64,000 bases of DNA from contig JBBDHG010000003.1 in the NCBI GenBank assembly GCA_037951165.1, positions 10,502,501 through 10,566,500 of the forward strand, read 5' to 3'. The position numbers were made by a program, and so were the translations under genes. Below, in pieces: positions 1 to 11,704 of the stretch; the stretch's first letter is position 1; each line of letters opens with the position of its first letter. The stretch is from Lophius americanus (Eukaryota > Chordata > Actinopteri > Lophiiformes > Lophiidae). The notes beneath the pieces are model-generated. The model was given only the letters and a program-made list of their open reading frames with translations. It was not told the origin of the DNA and did no database searches.

Positions 1-1060
1 TTGGAAAAAGTTTAAGACCGTGTCCCCCAGCCAGTCCTGTGGGGTTAGCTGCAGGTGTATGGGGTACCGTTGCCATTACTATGGGCCATCCAGTCTCGAT
101 ATTACTAAAGTGAAAGTTGTTTCCGCATGTTCGCGAGAAGGTTAGGCACATTTTCAGTGAAAGTTGGACTCTGCCAAGGTTGTCCCTTGTCTCCGATTCT
201 GTTCTTGATATTCATGGACAGGATCTCAAAGTGCAGTTGTAGTGAAATTAATGTCCGGTTTGAGGAGCTTAGAATTACATCTTTGCGTGGTGTGGTGTTC
301 TCGAGTGGTGGGAAAATGGAGCGTGAGACGGAGATTGCAGCGGCAGAAGTATTGAAGGTATTTGTATCGGTCTGATGATGTGAAGATCGGAGTCGTAAGG
401 CAAAGTTCTCAATTTAATGGTCCATCTATGTTCCAACTCTAACCTATGGTCATGAGCTCTGGGTAGTGACCACAAGAATAAGATGATATAAGATAAGATA
501 AGATAAGATAAGATAAGATAAGATAAGATAAGATAAGATAAGATAAGATAAGATAAGATAAGATAAGATAAGATAAGATAAAATAAGATGAGATGAGATG
601 AGATGAGATGAGATAAGATAAGATAAGATAAGATAAGATAAAGAATTAAAGATATCTTTAATAAGATAAAGAATGAGGTCAAGGATATAAGCTGAAATAA
701 GCTTCCTTTGTTGGGTGGCTGGACTCAGCTTTAGAGATAAGGTAAGGAGCTCTGACATTCGGAGAGGGTTCTTTGTTGAGCCGTTGCTCCTCCGCGTCGA
801 AAGAAGCCAGCTGAGGTGGTTCGGGCAACTGATTAGAATTCCTCCAGGATGCCTCCCTGGAGGTTTTTCACGCATGTCCAACTGGGAGGAGATCACAATG
901 TGGGCCGCGAACTTGCTGGCGGTGTTCCTGGGGGAACACCTTGGGATCCCCTAGGATGAGCTGGAGAGAAGGATGTCTGGAAATCCCTTCTTAGCTGTCT
1001 GCCTCTGCGACCCGACCCCGGATAAATGGAAGAAAACGGATGAATGGATCGAATGGTAGT
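1..1060 (+). mobile_element. Decayed LINE (non-LTR retrotransposon), interrupted by a pentanucleotide repeat
   Basis: Reading + frames, 130-240 encodes a reverse-transcriptase-like stretch with GCPLSPILF followed by FMDRIS, a motif common in fish LINEs. 700-1,020 encodes the C-terminal tail of the same element type (SFRDKVRSSDIRR, then RVERSQLRWFGQLIRIPPG, then the PPRPDPG-like end at about 1,005-1,020). The two parts are separated by the (AGATA)n tract at 481-650 and carry frameshifts and stops, so no active enzyme is encoded. The 5' end runs off the window. The same family recurs at 3,768-4,190 and 48,180-49,860. I do not assign a clade with confidence. Confidence 0.75.
481..650. repeat. 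(AGATA)n pentanucleotide microsatellite
   Basis: Uninterrupted AGATA units run over most of this stretch, with a short GAGAT variant block near 588-612. It sits inside the LINE relic. The long antisense frames made of LSYLI repeats here are an artefact of the repeat. Confidence 0.95.
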
Positions 1061-1184
1061 TTAGGGTCCTCAACATAAATGATCCCTTTGTTCAATTATG
1101 CGTGGACCTACAATAAGTTCATACGAGACATGCGGCTTTTCCTGCTTGACTTTTTCATCCATACCTCCCACCCCTCTTAAACAA

Positions 1185-1365
1185 AGCACACACACATGAA
1201 CATACAAACACACGCACATGCACACACACACACATGTACACAAATGTTGATGCACACACATTCACATGCACACACACGCGCACACTGACATGCGCACATA
1301 CTAGAACACACACACACGCGTGCAACCGCACAAACACACACACATGCGCACTGAACAGCACTGGG
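1185..1365. repeat. CA-rich imperfect dinucleotide repeat
   Basis: Repeated ACACAC with CACGCG and CACATG variants. It is low-complexity sequence, and the cysteine/valine-rich antisense frames across it are not genes. Confidence 0.9.
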
Positions 1366-1529
1366 AGCAAAGACACAGCCTCTCAATTATCAACCTCTCT
1401 CCTCTCAACACCTCATGTTTCTCTGTTAATGACTGGAGTCAATCTTTGATTAAGATGTACTTAACCTATAAACAGCAGTTCCTGTTCACATACCGCCGAA
1501 AAGCCAATTAAAGTGAGTCAGGACTTCAA

Positions 1530-2220
1530 TAGACCAATAAAGCTAGACACTATCAGAGGTTTGGTGGCCGAGGGGGAGCAAGTGAGTGTGAAACGAAGGC
1601 TTCTGTCAAGAGGAGAACATAAAAATAATCAAGTACTAGGGTAATGATATTTGACTTTTACTGAAAGGGGCAATATCTCTTTTTTTCTTCTGACAAAGCA
1701 GTAAGCAAAAAATCACAATTGAGTGATTGCATTTAATTGGAAGAAAATATCAATGTCAACATGAATGAAGGATGATACACAAGAGCTGAAATCAATTATC
1801 TTGTCTGGTTTTGGTCATTTGTTGTGATTAACAAGGCCCTCTAAGCAGCAGAGACTTTTGCTTTTCTTGTGGTTACCAATCCAAATTGCATTTCTGCTTT
1901 CTAAGTTTTAAACAAAGCCGATTAATTAACTCTCTGGCTGATACCTCTGAACTATAACAGCTTACAAATTACCTCGGGGGAAGTGATTACAACCATGGAA
2001 AACAATAAATCAATCAATGAGTCTAATGAAGCATGCGTGCCATCGCTGGCATTCTACGCCGACTCCCAGCCATCTATGGAATAACAATGGAAAAGAAAAC
2101 GGATCATAGTTAGATTGTTAATCACAATGTGATACCACAGTCAGCAGATTCCCCAAATGGGGAAACATATTCAGGGTCCTCCATACTTGCTCAAACAGAG
2201 GACATAATGCAGAAAATATT
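1530..2220. other. Noncoding stretch resembling a conserved developmental element
   Basis: There is no coding signal and no recognisable transposon. The text is evenly complex and moderately AT-rich, with several TAAT cores, an ATTAATTAA run near 1,920 and a GTTAATCACAA motif near 2,115. This composition is typical of vertebrate conserved noncoding elements near developmental transcription factors; eomes begins 9 kb downstream. This is inference from composition alone. 2,220-2,660 shows nothing I recognise. Confidence 0.3.
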
Positions 2221-2734
2221 CCTTCCACCCCACTGGAGAGACGACCACTCTTCTAAATAACACAGACAATATATTTGTTCTGTTGCTGCTGCTGGGTTAT
2301 TATATTGATGCTCTATTACTACTGGTTCAGTATATGAATTTATTAAATCTGTGTGAGGAGAAAAAAGCCCATCATATCCAAATGTAATGATAGAATAGGT
2401 ATGTTACAATGAATGAGATACAGACAAGGAATTCTCATGATATACTGTGTATATTTATAAATCATATGATGGCTACAGGAGAATAAGAACAGATGATATA
2501 CTATCAGAGATATTTATCTCACCAAAAAGTCAGGGATATTATGGATCATCATCATTGCTACTGGTGCAGACCCTTTGTGTTAGGACAACAACTCAAAATG
2601 TATTTCATCAATCATTTTCATATTTAATACCAAGTTACTCTTAGTTCCGGGAAGAAATGGATTGACTTTGGGAAAGGTTGGTTGTATATTTCCGACACTA
2701 TCTTTTATCTCCAAAGGTTTTAGTCATAATTTGT

Positions 2735-2945
2735 CAACTGTTGGTCCAATCTAGTCTACATTTGGGGGCTATGAATCAACTCGAAGAGATTGCAATTTGC
2801 ATATATTGTCTAATACTGTAGTTATTTTTTTTACTCACTAGAGGGAGCTTTTTGTATAATAAAAAAACGTTGTCGAACATAACTTTTCTAATGGTTGCTC
2901 CAATTTAGTCCAAATTTGGTGGGTACGAATCGACTCGGGAGGTTT
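2735..2945. repeat. Diverged direct repeat pair, probably a dispersed element
   Basis: Two related blocks about 150 bp apart (2,735-2,790 and 2,887-2,945) share the order TCCAATYTAGTC, ACATTTGG or AAATTTGG, and GAATCRACTCG. They look like diverged copies of one unit from an unclassified repeat. No protein is encoded. Confidence 0.45.
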
Positions 2946-3145
2946 ATGTTATATATATCATATTTAATCTAAAAGTTGATATTTTGCTCACATGGCGGAA
3001 ATCTTTTGAGAAAAACACAGTTTTTCGTACTCAACTTCAATTTGAAGGGATCAATCAGGGGTTATTGCTTGTACAATTGAGTGTGATTTGTACTTTTCAA
3101 GGATTAGCAAACTTAAAAGGTTATCCATACCTGAACATGCCGTTT

Positions 3146-3607
3146 GAAAAAGTATTTGCCCCCTGAAGTAAATAGCTTACTGTGTCACCTTGAACAGAAA
3201 CAGCTGAAACCAAATGTGTCTGAAATCACTTTGATGGAATTTTGGCTGACTCGTTTGGCGCCACATCGGTTGGTTTGTGAGCATGAACAGACTTTGACTC
3301 TGTCAATACAAAATTTTTATTTTATTAATTGAGCAATTTGGATGTGGACTTATCTGGTAAAGAGAATAATTCATGTTTCCAACAATTATGGCCAGTCGTT
3401 CTGGTCCTGACGCAGCAAAGCCTCCCCACAACATTCCACAGCCACTTTGATTCTTGATCACAGGTATTATGCTCTTTTTGTAGAATGCTGTGTTTTGGTT
3501 TATGTCAGATGTAATGATACCCCTAGATTCCAAACAGTTACTTTACAAATACAGACAAAAGTGCCCATCTTTTTGGCACTCTCCCAAGGGGGTAAATACT
3601 TTTTCAC
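3146..3607. mobile_element. Non-autonomous DNA transposon with terminal inverted repeats
   Basis: The left end, GAAAAAGTATTTGCCCCCT at 3,146, is matched in inverse by AGGGGGTAAATACTTTTTC at about 3,587-3,605. The element is roughly 460 bp with no transposase frame. The GTATTTGCCCCC / GGGGGCAAATAC type of end is widespread in fish and amphibian DNA transposons. I do not assign the superfamily. Confidence 0.65.
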
Positions 3608-3767
3608 ATGGATGAAGTTAGTGTTAGATAACACTCTTGATTTGACCAAATGTTTTGTATTTTGTGTTTAATTGTGTTGCATTGGTTTCATGTTCACTTT
3701 TTGGAGATCTGCCAAAGTTTGTTATAAGATTACCCTAGAAGTTCCTTCAAAGGTGGGAGTTGAAGAT

Positions 3768-4190
3768 CTGGCGGACGGCGGCCCCACACCAGACGTTGCC
3801 AGTCCAACCTCACAACTCGTTTTGGTTTACCAGGTCTGTGCTGCAGCGTCCCTCGCCTTCTGATCCAACTCCTGACCAGGTGGTGATAAGTGGACAGCTC
3901 TGCTCCACTCTTCACCAGAGTTTTCAAGACACACGGCCGCAGGTCTGATGATACGATCAAATAGATGATCATAGATCTTTGGCCGAAGGTGGCCTGGTTA
4001 AAGAAGTTGATTCTTAACCGTACAGATGGGTAATGATGAGGATATGCTCTAAAATGTGTTCCAACCCAACCAGAGACTTTCCAAATTCCTGAAGATAAGT
4101 GCCTGAATGACTTTTTGGGATCTGGGTGAACTTGCGAAGGCAGACAGACCCTATTTGTAAAATATGATCTCATGTAGCAATGAGAGATGG
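3768..4190 (-). mobile_element. Antisense fragment of the same LINE family as 1-1060
   Basis: On the minus strand this reads ATFGQRSMIIYLIVSSDLRP, then VKSGAELSTYHHLVRSWIRR, then RPGKPKRVVRLDWQRL. That is the linker between endonuclease and reverse transcriptase seen in this fish LINE family. The 154-residue open frame is a transposon relic, not a host gene. The equivalent segment on the + strand at 48,220-48,350 also carries the QATLGQRSMIDFVV motif. Confidence 0.7.
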
Positions 4191-4589
4191 TCAAAAATAG
4201 AAATAAGTGATGTTGTATTTTGGGCTAGTAGAGTTAGACCCCAAATGGTAATAAACCTGTTAATTGATTGTATGTATGTCATCACCAAAGATTCCACCAT
4301 CTCCGCTGTAGCGGGTGCAGAATCCAAAACTAAAAGAAGTTGAAGAACACTATTATTTTAAGAACAACTTTATTTTCAATACCCACATCTTTTACGGACA
4401 GGTCATTGCATTTGTCTGTAACAATACTTTGCCAGATCACTGCTCACTTGGCCCTATCTCTCTCAAACCAGTCATCCTTAATCTAATTGGGAGTAAATAG
4501 TTACTATAGGTTAAATAAATAGTCCTTCCTCCTCCTCCTCCTGTATTTCCAAAGAGATATTCCCAGAAAGCCTTCCAGTATAAATCTAC

Positions 4590-5500
4590 GCAAACAGGAT
4601 CTCATTAGCAAATGCAAATGAGAAAACACCCAATCTTCGCAGAGAGGCAGAAGTGTAACTCCATGGGATAGCTGGAACATGACAGCTCACCAACCGCCCC
4701 CACGCTGAGCACCAAATGTGATGGTTCGCCCCTGCTGCTACTCTTAACAGGATGCAGGAGCAAACCATAAGAGCAGGCGCAGGGGACAGACAAGGAAGTG
4801 GGTCACTAGAGGCCTCACCTTCTGCCGTTTGAACCCCTGCTGTAAAACTCTTAATGGTACCTAATGATAGGTGCTATAAAAATATGCATATGTCTCCATA
4901 TAGTTCACTTAAAACCTCCATCTTCAAGTGTTTCAGAGCATGAGGGTCTATTTTTGACCTGTCCAAATCGTTGCTAGAAATGAAGTCCGTTCTTTATCCA
5001 CTGGTATATTTAGATAAAAAGGGGAAAATTAGGAGTTGCGAAAGATTTAGCTACAAAAATTCTCATCATGATAAGAGAAAAAGAGTGTGTGTTTCTGATT
5101 ATCGGCACCATCTGTGAAGGCCGCTCAAATGCAGGGCTGGCAGAGTTCGGAGATAATATTAAATTAAAGGCTATTATTTGTACGTTTGTGTCTCTGTACT
5201 TTGATAAGAGGGCATTTCCCACTAAATGAGAAAAGCAAAACCCCTCAGAGCCAATCAGAACTCTTCGTCGTGACATCATGAACTGAGACGGTCTGAGTTC
5301 CTGGAATGGCTGCAGGCCAACGGACCTTCTGCTGCCAGCAGGGCGGCAGTGGCTTAGGGCAGGGTGGCGATGGCCAGGTCACCAGCTTTTTCCTCCCTGC
5401 CTGGCATGAGAACTGCAGAGAAGTCGTTGGCAAGATGGCGAGATGTCAGAAACAGCCCTTTAGACGTGTCAAAAAGCAGGCACAGCTAGGGGAAACTGCT
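4590..5500. other. Noncoding stretch, possible upstream regulatory sequence of eomes
   Basis: No gene and no transposon recognised. The sequence contains a perfect POU/octamer-type ATGCAAAT at about 4,613, GATA cores near 4,868 and 5,205, and GC-richer blocks at 4,660-4,840 and 5,280-5,480. It reads like conserved noncoding DNA, but conservation cannot be judged from one sequence. The short frames across it have no family resemblance. Confidence 0.3.
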
Positions 5501-8500
5501 CATCGAGCGTGACGGAGGGGAGAGAGAGGCCGGGTTGGAGACAGGCGGCCCAGTACGCTACGCACAACCAGGCAGAATCATGTGATGTATAGCAATGATT
5601 GTTGATGGGGTTATGACAAATGTAGATTTAAGCATTAAAAATGTTTACTTTAGAATTTAAGCTGCAGGTCTTAATCCTCTTTAAACTGAAGGGCAGTAGA
5701 GTAGAATTAAAACATGGCAAATATTTGTTAGCTGTTTTGATGAAATTACTTCCAGGTGTGTTTTATAATGTTTTCAAACGCCATCCAAGTTATGGCTAAA
5801 ATAATAAGTTGTCTTAATTATCCACTAAACATTTCTATTACAGGGTTATAATAAATAAATCTCACCAGGGACAAACCAGAACAAAAACAATTTTGATGAG
5901 ATTACCTGACTCCTGCTCAGTCCTTCATACAAATTTCATGAAAATCGGTTCAGTGTTTTTTGTACATTTATGTAAACAACAAACAACAAATAAAAGCAAT
6001 GGCATTTCTGCCCTTTCATGTAGATTTGCATCAATGGGATGTTTCCTTATCCATGTTCCATCCTTCCAGAGAGCTTTTGAAATCCATCAAAACATGTTGT
6101 GGAACCCTACCGACAAACCAACGGGCTAAAGGACAGGGTGGAAAACAAAGCTTATAATAAATAAAAATTAACTATAACAAATAATCTGCATATGCATTCA
6201 AATATTTGTTAAATTGTGGAGCACCACCTGGAAAAACTTTAATTTCTTTGGCAAAAAGAAAACACACCTAGAAAACGCTTAGAGAGCACACATCTCTACC
6301 AAGGGTGCTAAGTTCCAAGAACCCAGAGGAAATGAAAGTTTGTGATTGGTCGATCATGAAAACCTACCCCTGAATTTGAAATCAAACTGGTATCATTACC
6401 ATAATACTAGTTATAAAGGACAACGATATTTCACGAATGGTAATCCACCTGAATCAACAAAGTTCTAGCTAACATTCAATATCATTTGCAAATCTAATAT
6501 ATTATTATTATTTGTTGTTTGACTGTCATGAATTATAAATAAAATTAAAAAATTAAAAGTAAAAAATAAAGTGTCAGCATTCTGAAACACCACATCCGTA
6601 ATATTACCTAGACTTTGATGTTTGGCCGACCTGGAGGGCATGTCATCGTGTACTTTTTGTTCAAACATTGAAATTATTATCCATGATGTTATGTGCAAAA
6701 GATTGCATTACTACCCAAACTACTTAGAAAGTAGTGTGGAAACAAATGAGAATCTGGATCATCATCGAAATCTGCTGGATTATTCTTGTTCTGAGCCATA
6801 CCTCTGCTCAATAATCTGCTCAATCTTCTTTAAACAATCCAAAACCTATAAAAATGGAGTTTTGTGTATTTGAAAAGTTAACCTACTCTTTACAAAACAC
6901 TTTTTTACAACCTTCATAGCTAATTTTTTATGAATAAAACATCATTCTCAAAAGTCATGGGGGGGCATATAACTCATAAAAGTCAGGTAGTGTCACATAG
7001 GGAAAAAATCCAATCTGTGTTGTAAGGAGATCAAGGTGGATGGATGGTACAAGTCAATTTATTTACTGACTGACTATTAATTTAACATAAACCAAATACA
7101 GTAGTTTTAACTCATAAACTTAACCTGAATCTGAGCAATGCTAAGCCCACGTTTAGTGGCAGGGAAGGTCATCTTAACGATGAATATGAGGCTGAGGAAG
7201 GTCAAATGACTTTGTCTTTGATCATAAAGTGTGAATGTAAAAATGACAAAACTTTTCAAATGCACAGTCGAATGTTTATATAAAGGGTAAATACTATCTA
7301 CACACTATCGTATCTCATCCTCTTAACTGAAGTATCCACTTACTGTAAGCGGTAGGTCTCGGGTTTCCACATCGACAAATTCATTTTCATATTTGTTCCC
7401 AGTGAAGGGAAATTATGTTGAAATCAAATTTTTGTAGAGCAAAGCAAAACTCAAGCCTACATATCACAAATGTCTTTAAGTGTTAATCTTTGCAATGAAA
7501 TCATTCTGCACAGTGAAAGGCATCCTTCTAAATGAAGTAACAATAAGACAAACACATTTTTGGGTGGAGGAGGGGCTTAAAGCTGAAGAAGGTGTGAAAG
7601 CAGGAAATCTTTACCACTTTTAATGCATGAGGGCATGAAGCTAAAATTAAAAAAAACCTCTCGAGACTCTACACATTCTCACCTCTGACTCATCCTTCAC
7701 CATCAGATCTCCGTACAGTACAGTATGTGTGTGTGTCTGTGTGTCCGATTGGTTGAGTCTGCCATTCTAAGAAAGAGCTTGAGAGGAGAGGAGAGAGAGA
7801 GAGAGTTTACCACTTGCTTGCACTTATAACTAAAAAAATAAACTTGTTTGAATAAGTGCAACGGCACTAAAGAGTCAGACAATTAGTGCGGGAAACCGAA
7901 AAAAAAAGGGGAAATTTATTTTGCTGAAAGTAAACTAATAAAAGTAATTAAAGAACTATTGGAAGAAGCAATGCAACACAGGTCTGTGACACCTCACCCT
8001 ATATTCATGACTTGTTGAAAATAGTCAAACAACTCAATCAGGTTATCAGCTCCATCAGCAGAGGGGTATGGCCTTTAGCCTGTTTGCTCTGCAAATGCTT
8101 TCCTCAAATAGTTGATTTGTCTTGTTTGATGTGCAATGTGTTTATTTCAGAGGTGATGGCCGGCCTCAATAATCCTCTCACATCTTTATCATGTAAAGTT
8201 CTCTTTCAGCAAGCAGCAGCGTCAGCAGATGAGCGTCGTCTGGTTTCCAGAGAGGGGTCTTTAACCCTCTGAAAGGGTCACCCATTAACACAACCATTTA
8301 GCATAATTTAAAGTCTGAGGTTGTTTTCCTTTGAACCGAGGAATCAAGGAGCAAACGGTCTCACGTGAGTTAAAGACACAAAAACAACAATTTTATGATA
8401 AACTATCTATGTATATTGGGCAACATCTGTCATTGGAGTGAGTGCAGACATAAGCTTGTCTGTATGTTTCAGTGTTACATTTCTGATTAAAAAACATTTC

Positions 8501-9510
8501 CCCCCTTTTTTATGCCTGGACTGCTCCTCTGGTTTGGGCCTCTCACTCTTTCTAGCTCCATTAGCGCTAGTGAGGATCAGACTGACTCTAAATCTATTTG
8601 CACCAGGCTTTACCGTTTCAGACCAGACAATGCTGAGACCAAGCAATGGCAGCTTTTAATCTTCGCAGCTACTTCACTATATTGCTGTGCTGCATATTCT
8701 CAAGTTAGCTGCTAAATTCCCTAGCCATAACATTTTGTACAGTTATTGCATGAAACTTATCACAATGTTTCTTGAGCCTCTTTAAACCAAAATTTTCCAG
8801 GCCGGATGAATCTCGGTCACTTTTTCCACTACACCTCACGTTAGAATTAGGAATAAAGTTCATATGCTGAATAATCCGTGGGCTGAAAATTACAAATCCC
8901 TCACACGGTCACTTGAGACGGTCACTTGTGAGAATTTCAAAAGTTTGTGAGAGTGTCATTTAGACAGTTGAGGGAATGCTCCTCTGGATCAGTACCTGGG
9001 GTTAATGGAAATGTCCTCCACAACCTAAACCTTGAGACAACATCATAGAGGAAATACACACCTTCATCGAAGGAGAGCAGGGGTTTCTGAACACAGATAG
9101 AGAAAGGACTTTATTCAAGTATAGTCCCTCTCTGTTGAGATGTGAAATAATATAAGATGTGTAGACAATGCAGCGGCCTTATAGGTTTTTTTTCTTCTTC
9201 TTTGATCTGTTTTGTTGAGTAATCTTGGTTTGCTTTAGATTTTATTTGTAATTTCTGTTGGAAAACTAATAAATAAATAATAATAAAAAAATTAAAAAAG
9301 TATCTATAACGTTCCTGTTGTCGGTCCAAAACGTTTCATGGCTTCTTTCTTTAGTAGAGTGAAAGTTTAAAGAAAAATGGCTGGAGGTAAACTCCAAATA
9401 CACTAGAAATCTTTACTCAGTAATTCAAATGACCCCAAACAAGACCAGTCTCTCCAGGTTTTGAATTATTGGCCCCCACAGAACCTCACGGCACTCACTG
9501 GAATGATAAT
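5500..9510. other. Upstream noncoding DNA with no gene seen
   Basis: AT-rich intergenic sequence. A dispersed-repeat phrase occurs at about 5,925-5,965 (TTTCATGAAAATCGGTTCAG, familiar from fish transposons). There is a small GA/TG-rich patch at 7,720-7,805 and a canonical T-box half-site, AGGTGTGAAA, at 7,590-7,599. I see no exon with coding character; the frames of up to 92 residues are random. Confidence 0.4.
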
Positions 9511-9516
9511 CTGTGT

Positions 9517-9570
9517 CCCTTTAATAATAATAATACATTTAATTTATATCGCACTTTACATTTGGATCGT
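9517..9570 (-). repeat. L2-type LINE 3' tail fragment
   Basis: In inverse orientation this matches the 3' end of the L2 copy at 20,250-20,320: the phrase meaning GATCCAAATGTAAAGTGCG, then ATAAATTAAATGTATTATTATTA. Only the tail is present. Confidence 0.6.
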
Positions 9571-10250
9571 TGTGGTGATGATGAGGTGGGAAACAGATGA
9601 TGCAGATGAATAGGAGGGCTGCTCTTACCTTGGCCGTGATGTTGAGGATCCCCCCCCCTTCCTGCACATCAGAGATGAATCTGATGATAGGTTGTTATCA
9701 GCGCGTCACGAGCACAAGGAGGGAAAGTGGGAGTCTGGGCTCCGTGGTCAGACCCCCTCCTCATGGTAGAGGCTTCATCTCACACTCCTTGCCCTCACAT
9801 CATGGGCTCAGAGATGCACTGATGTGTCTCTGATGTGTGCGAAGAGTTTTTAGTTACTTATTCTGGTGACTTGAACTTTGTTTTCAAAGGGACGCCGAAG
9901 GGGAAATTTCAAGGTAAGTTTATTTTCATATATTTATTTTGTCATGTATACATTTACATTCTTGCGTTTTCATAACTTTCCAATGAAATATAAGTCTGAT
10001 TCGAAAACAATTTAGTAAAGCAGCTTGAGTTAATTCGGCTTTTCAGTAATTCCTATAGAATTTTTCTAAAATGTGTATAAAGGATGATACATATACACTC
10101 ACATTTCCTTATTCCTTTTCGATTGTATTTACTGTCGCTTGTAGCCGGACTATCATTTGCATGAAAAATCCCAGGTTTCTTCAAACGGGAAAAATAATTG
10201 ACTCTTTTCCCTTTTCACGACGGCATTCCCGTTGGGACACGGAGCGCATC

Positions 10251-10281
10251 AGGAATGAATGAATGAATGAATGAATGAATG
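10251..10281. repeat. (GAAT)n tetranucleotide repeat
   Basis: About seven tandem GAAT/TGAA units, 0.9 kb upstream of the eomes coding start. Confidence 0.9.
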
Positions 10282-10899
10282 CAAAGTCATTCTCTCCGAA
10301 TGATCATATAGGATTAACGACAACAGCCTGCCGAAGAGAATAGATTAAATCTGTGTTTTTTTTCCTTCGACAAATTGGCTACATGTTTCGGAAAGATAAA
10401 TGCGTTCATAACCAATTATCTTATAAATTATTTTAATTATAAATCGGAGCTGTCAGATTCATATTTTAAAAAGTCACTTAATATTTGTTTTCACCTAAAA
10501 GTTTGAAGTTGCATGACAGTTAGATTTAATTCGGTGTAAAATAAAAAAAACTACATTACACGAAACAATTATTTTTTATAGAATTGGTCATGAAGGTTTC
10601 ATTAAATGGATTTCCCTGTCGGACCTTCTCCTCTAAATACAGACTAACTCATCAGCGCATTCATTTATATTGTCTGTACTGACTTAATCCGCTCCAATGC
10701 GCCTATCATTACTTTATATCAATCCACGAATTCCACAGTTTTTCAGCTTTTGATATAAGGAATTGTCTTTTTAATTTTATTCCATCGAATTTGACATAGC
10801 CTACTTATTTTCTTGAGGGTGATTGTAATATAAAAGAAAAACAAAAAGAAATGGACCATCAGAATTACCCAAAAGGAATATTAAGTACTTGTTTTTCTT

Positions 10900-11183
10900 A
10901 TTCAAATCACAGGAAATTCCTTTAAGGTCGCAACAAAGCAGGTTTTATTAATTTCCCCAGGCACACCCAGGTCGGCCACAAAAGATTTCTGGCGTTAATG
11001 TTCGGGTCATCAACGTGGGTTTTCCTTTAAGCAGAAGTTGATGAGGATCAGAACTCAAACATCGTCTGTGTCTGTGTCAAACATCACATTTAGAGCTGAC
11101 AGAAGCAGTTGGATCAGGAGGCGTTCAACCTTCCGGGCTGCAGGGAGACCAGACATCTGGACCAGGACTGCGTGAAGAGAGCC
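10900..11183 (+). promoter_or_regulatory. eomes: Probable eomes 5' leader (transcription start not located)
   Basis: This precedes the first in-frame ATG of eomes at 11,184. The reading frame of exon 1 stays open upstream only to a TGA at 11,097-11,099. Between that stop and the ATG the codons read Q-K-Q-L, then FNLPG, then LDQD, which resembles the start of vertebrate Eomes (MQL, then NLPG). A TATA-like TATAAAGG lies at about 10,077, but at 1.1 kb it is too distant to trust. An AG at 11,101-11,102 could be a weak splice acceptor. Confidence 0.4.
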
Positions 11184-11704
11184 ATGCTCGGTACTGATGG
11201 AGAGAGCAGCTCCTTCTCCACAGCCAAGGACAAACCCGAGGAGAGGTGTAAGAGTCCGGCCGTGGACGGAGACGATCTGACCGGCGCCAGGTACTCAGAG
11301 CCAGGACTGGGTCCTGATCGTTACTACATCTCCATGATGGCTAAACCGAGCCCAGAAACGGGGAACCCCTGCTCCTTCGTCCCCTACAGCCCCAGCGGGT
11401 CCGTATACACCTCCTCCAGCGCAGGCAGGTACCCCCCATCTCTCCACCTGGGGTCCGTTCTGCCTCCTCCCGCTGGATTTTCTCCCTCGCCCGCCGGACG
11501 CAGTCCCTTCAGTCCGTCCTACCCGCTGGGCCAGAGCCCCGGCTGCATCTATCCGGCCTACGGAGGATCCGGTTCTGCTCTCAGCGGCTTAGCGTTACCC
11601 TCCAGCGGGCCCGGGATGAGGGCCCAGGTCTACCTCTGCAACCGGCCTCTGTGGCTCAAGTTCCACCGGCACCAGACCGAAATGATCATCACCAAGCAGG
11701 GCAG
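11184..11704 (+). CDS. eomes: eomes exon 1: N-terminal activation region and start of the T-box
   Basis: Residues 1-174. A low-complexity Ser/Pro/Gly-rich segment (for example SPSGSVYTSSSAGRYPPS and PPPAGFSPSPAGRSPFSPS) runs into the first T-box strand at about residue 146. The donor is AG|GTGAGG, splitting the Arg codon of KQGR-RMF as in vertebrate EOMES. The ATG at 11,184 has G at -3. It was chosen because it is the first ATG after the in-frame stop at 11,097. Confidence 0.85.

Noticed and set aside
275..896. Long minus-strand open frames rich in LSYLI
   Set aside because: They are translations of the (AGATA)n repeat within a LINE relic.
1070..1386. Cysteine/valine-rich small proteins
   Set aside because: Translation of CA/TG repeats; no family and no splice or start context.
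7320..7380. tRNA-like B-box phrase
   Set aside because: No cloverleaf or A-box could be found around it.
11109..11183. eomes start at TTG 11,109
   Set aside because: Not a canonical vertebrate start; the first ATG is 11,184, though the upstream homology is reported as a finding.
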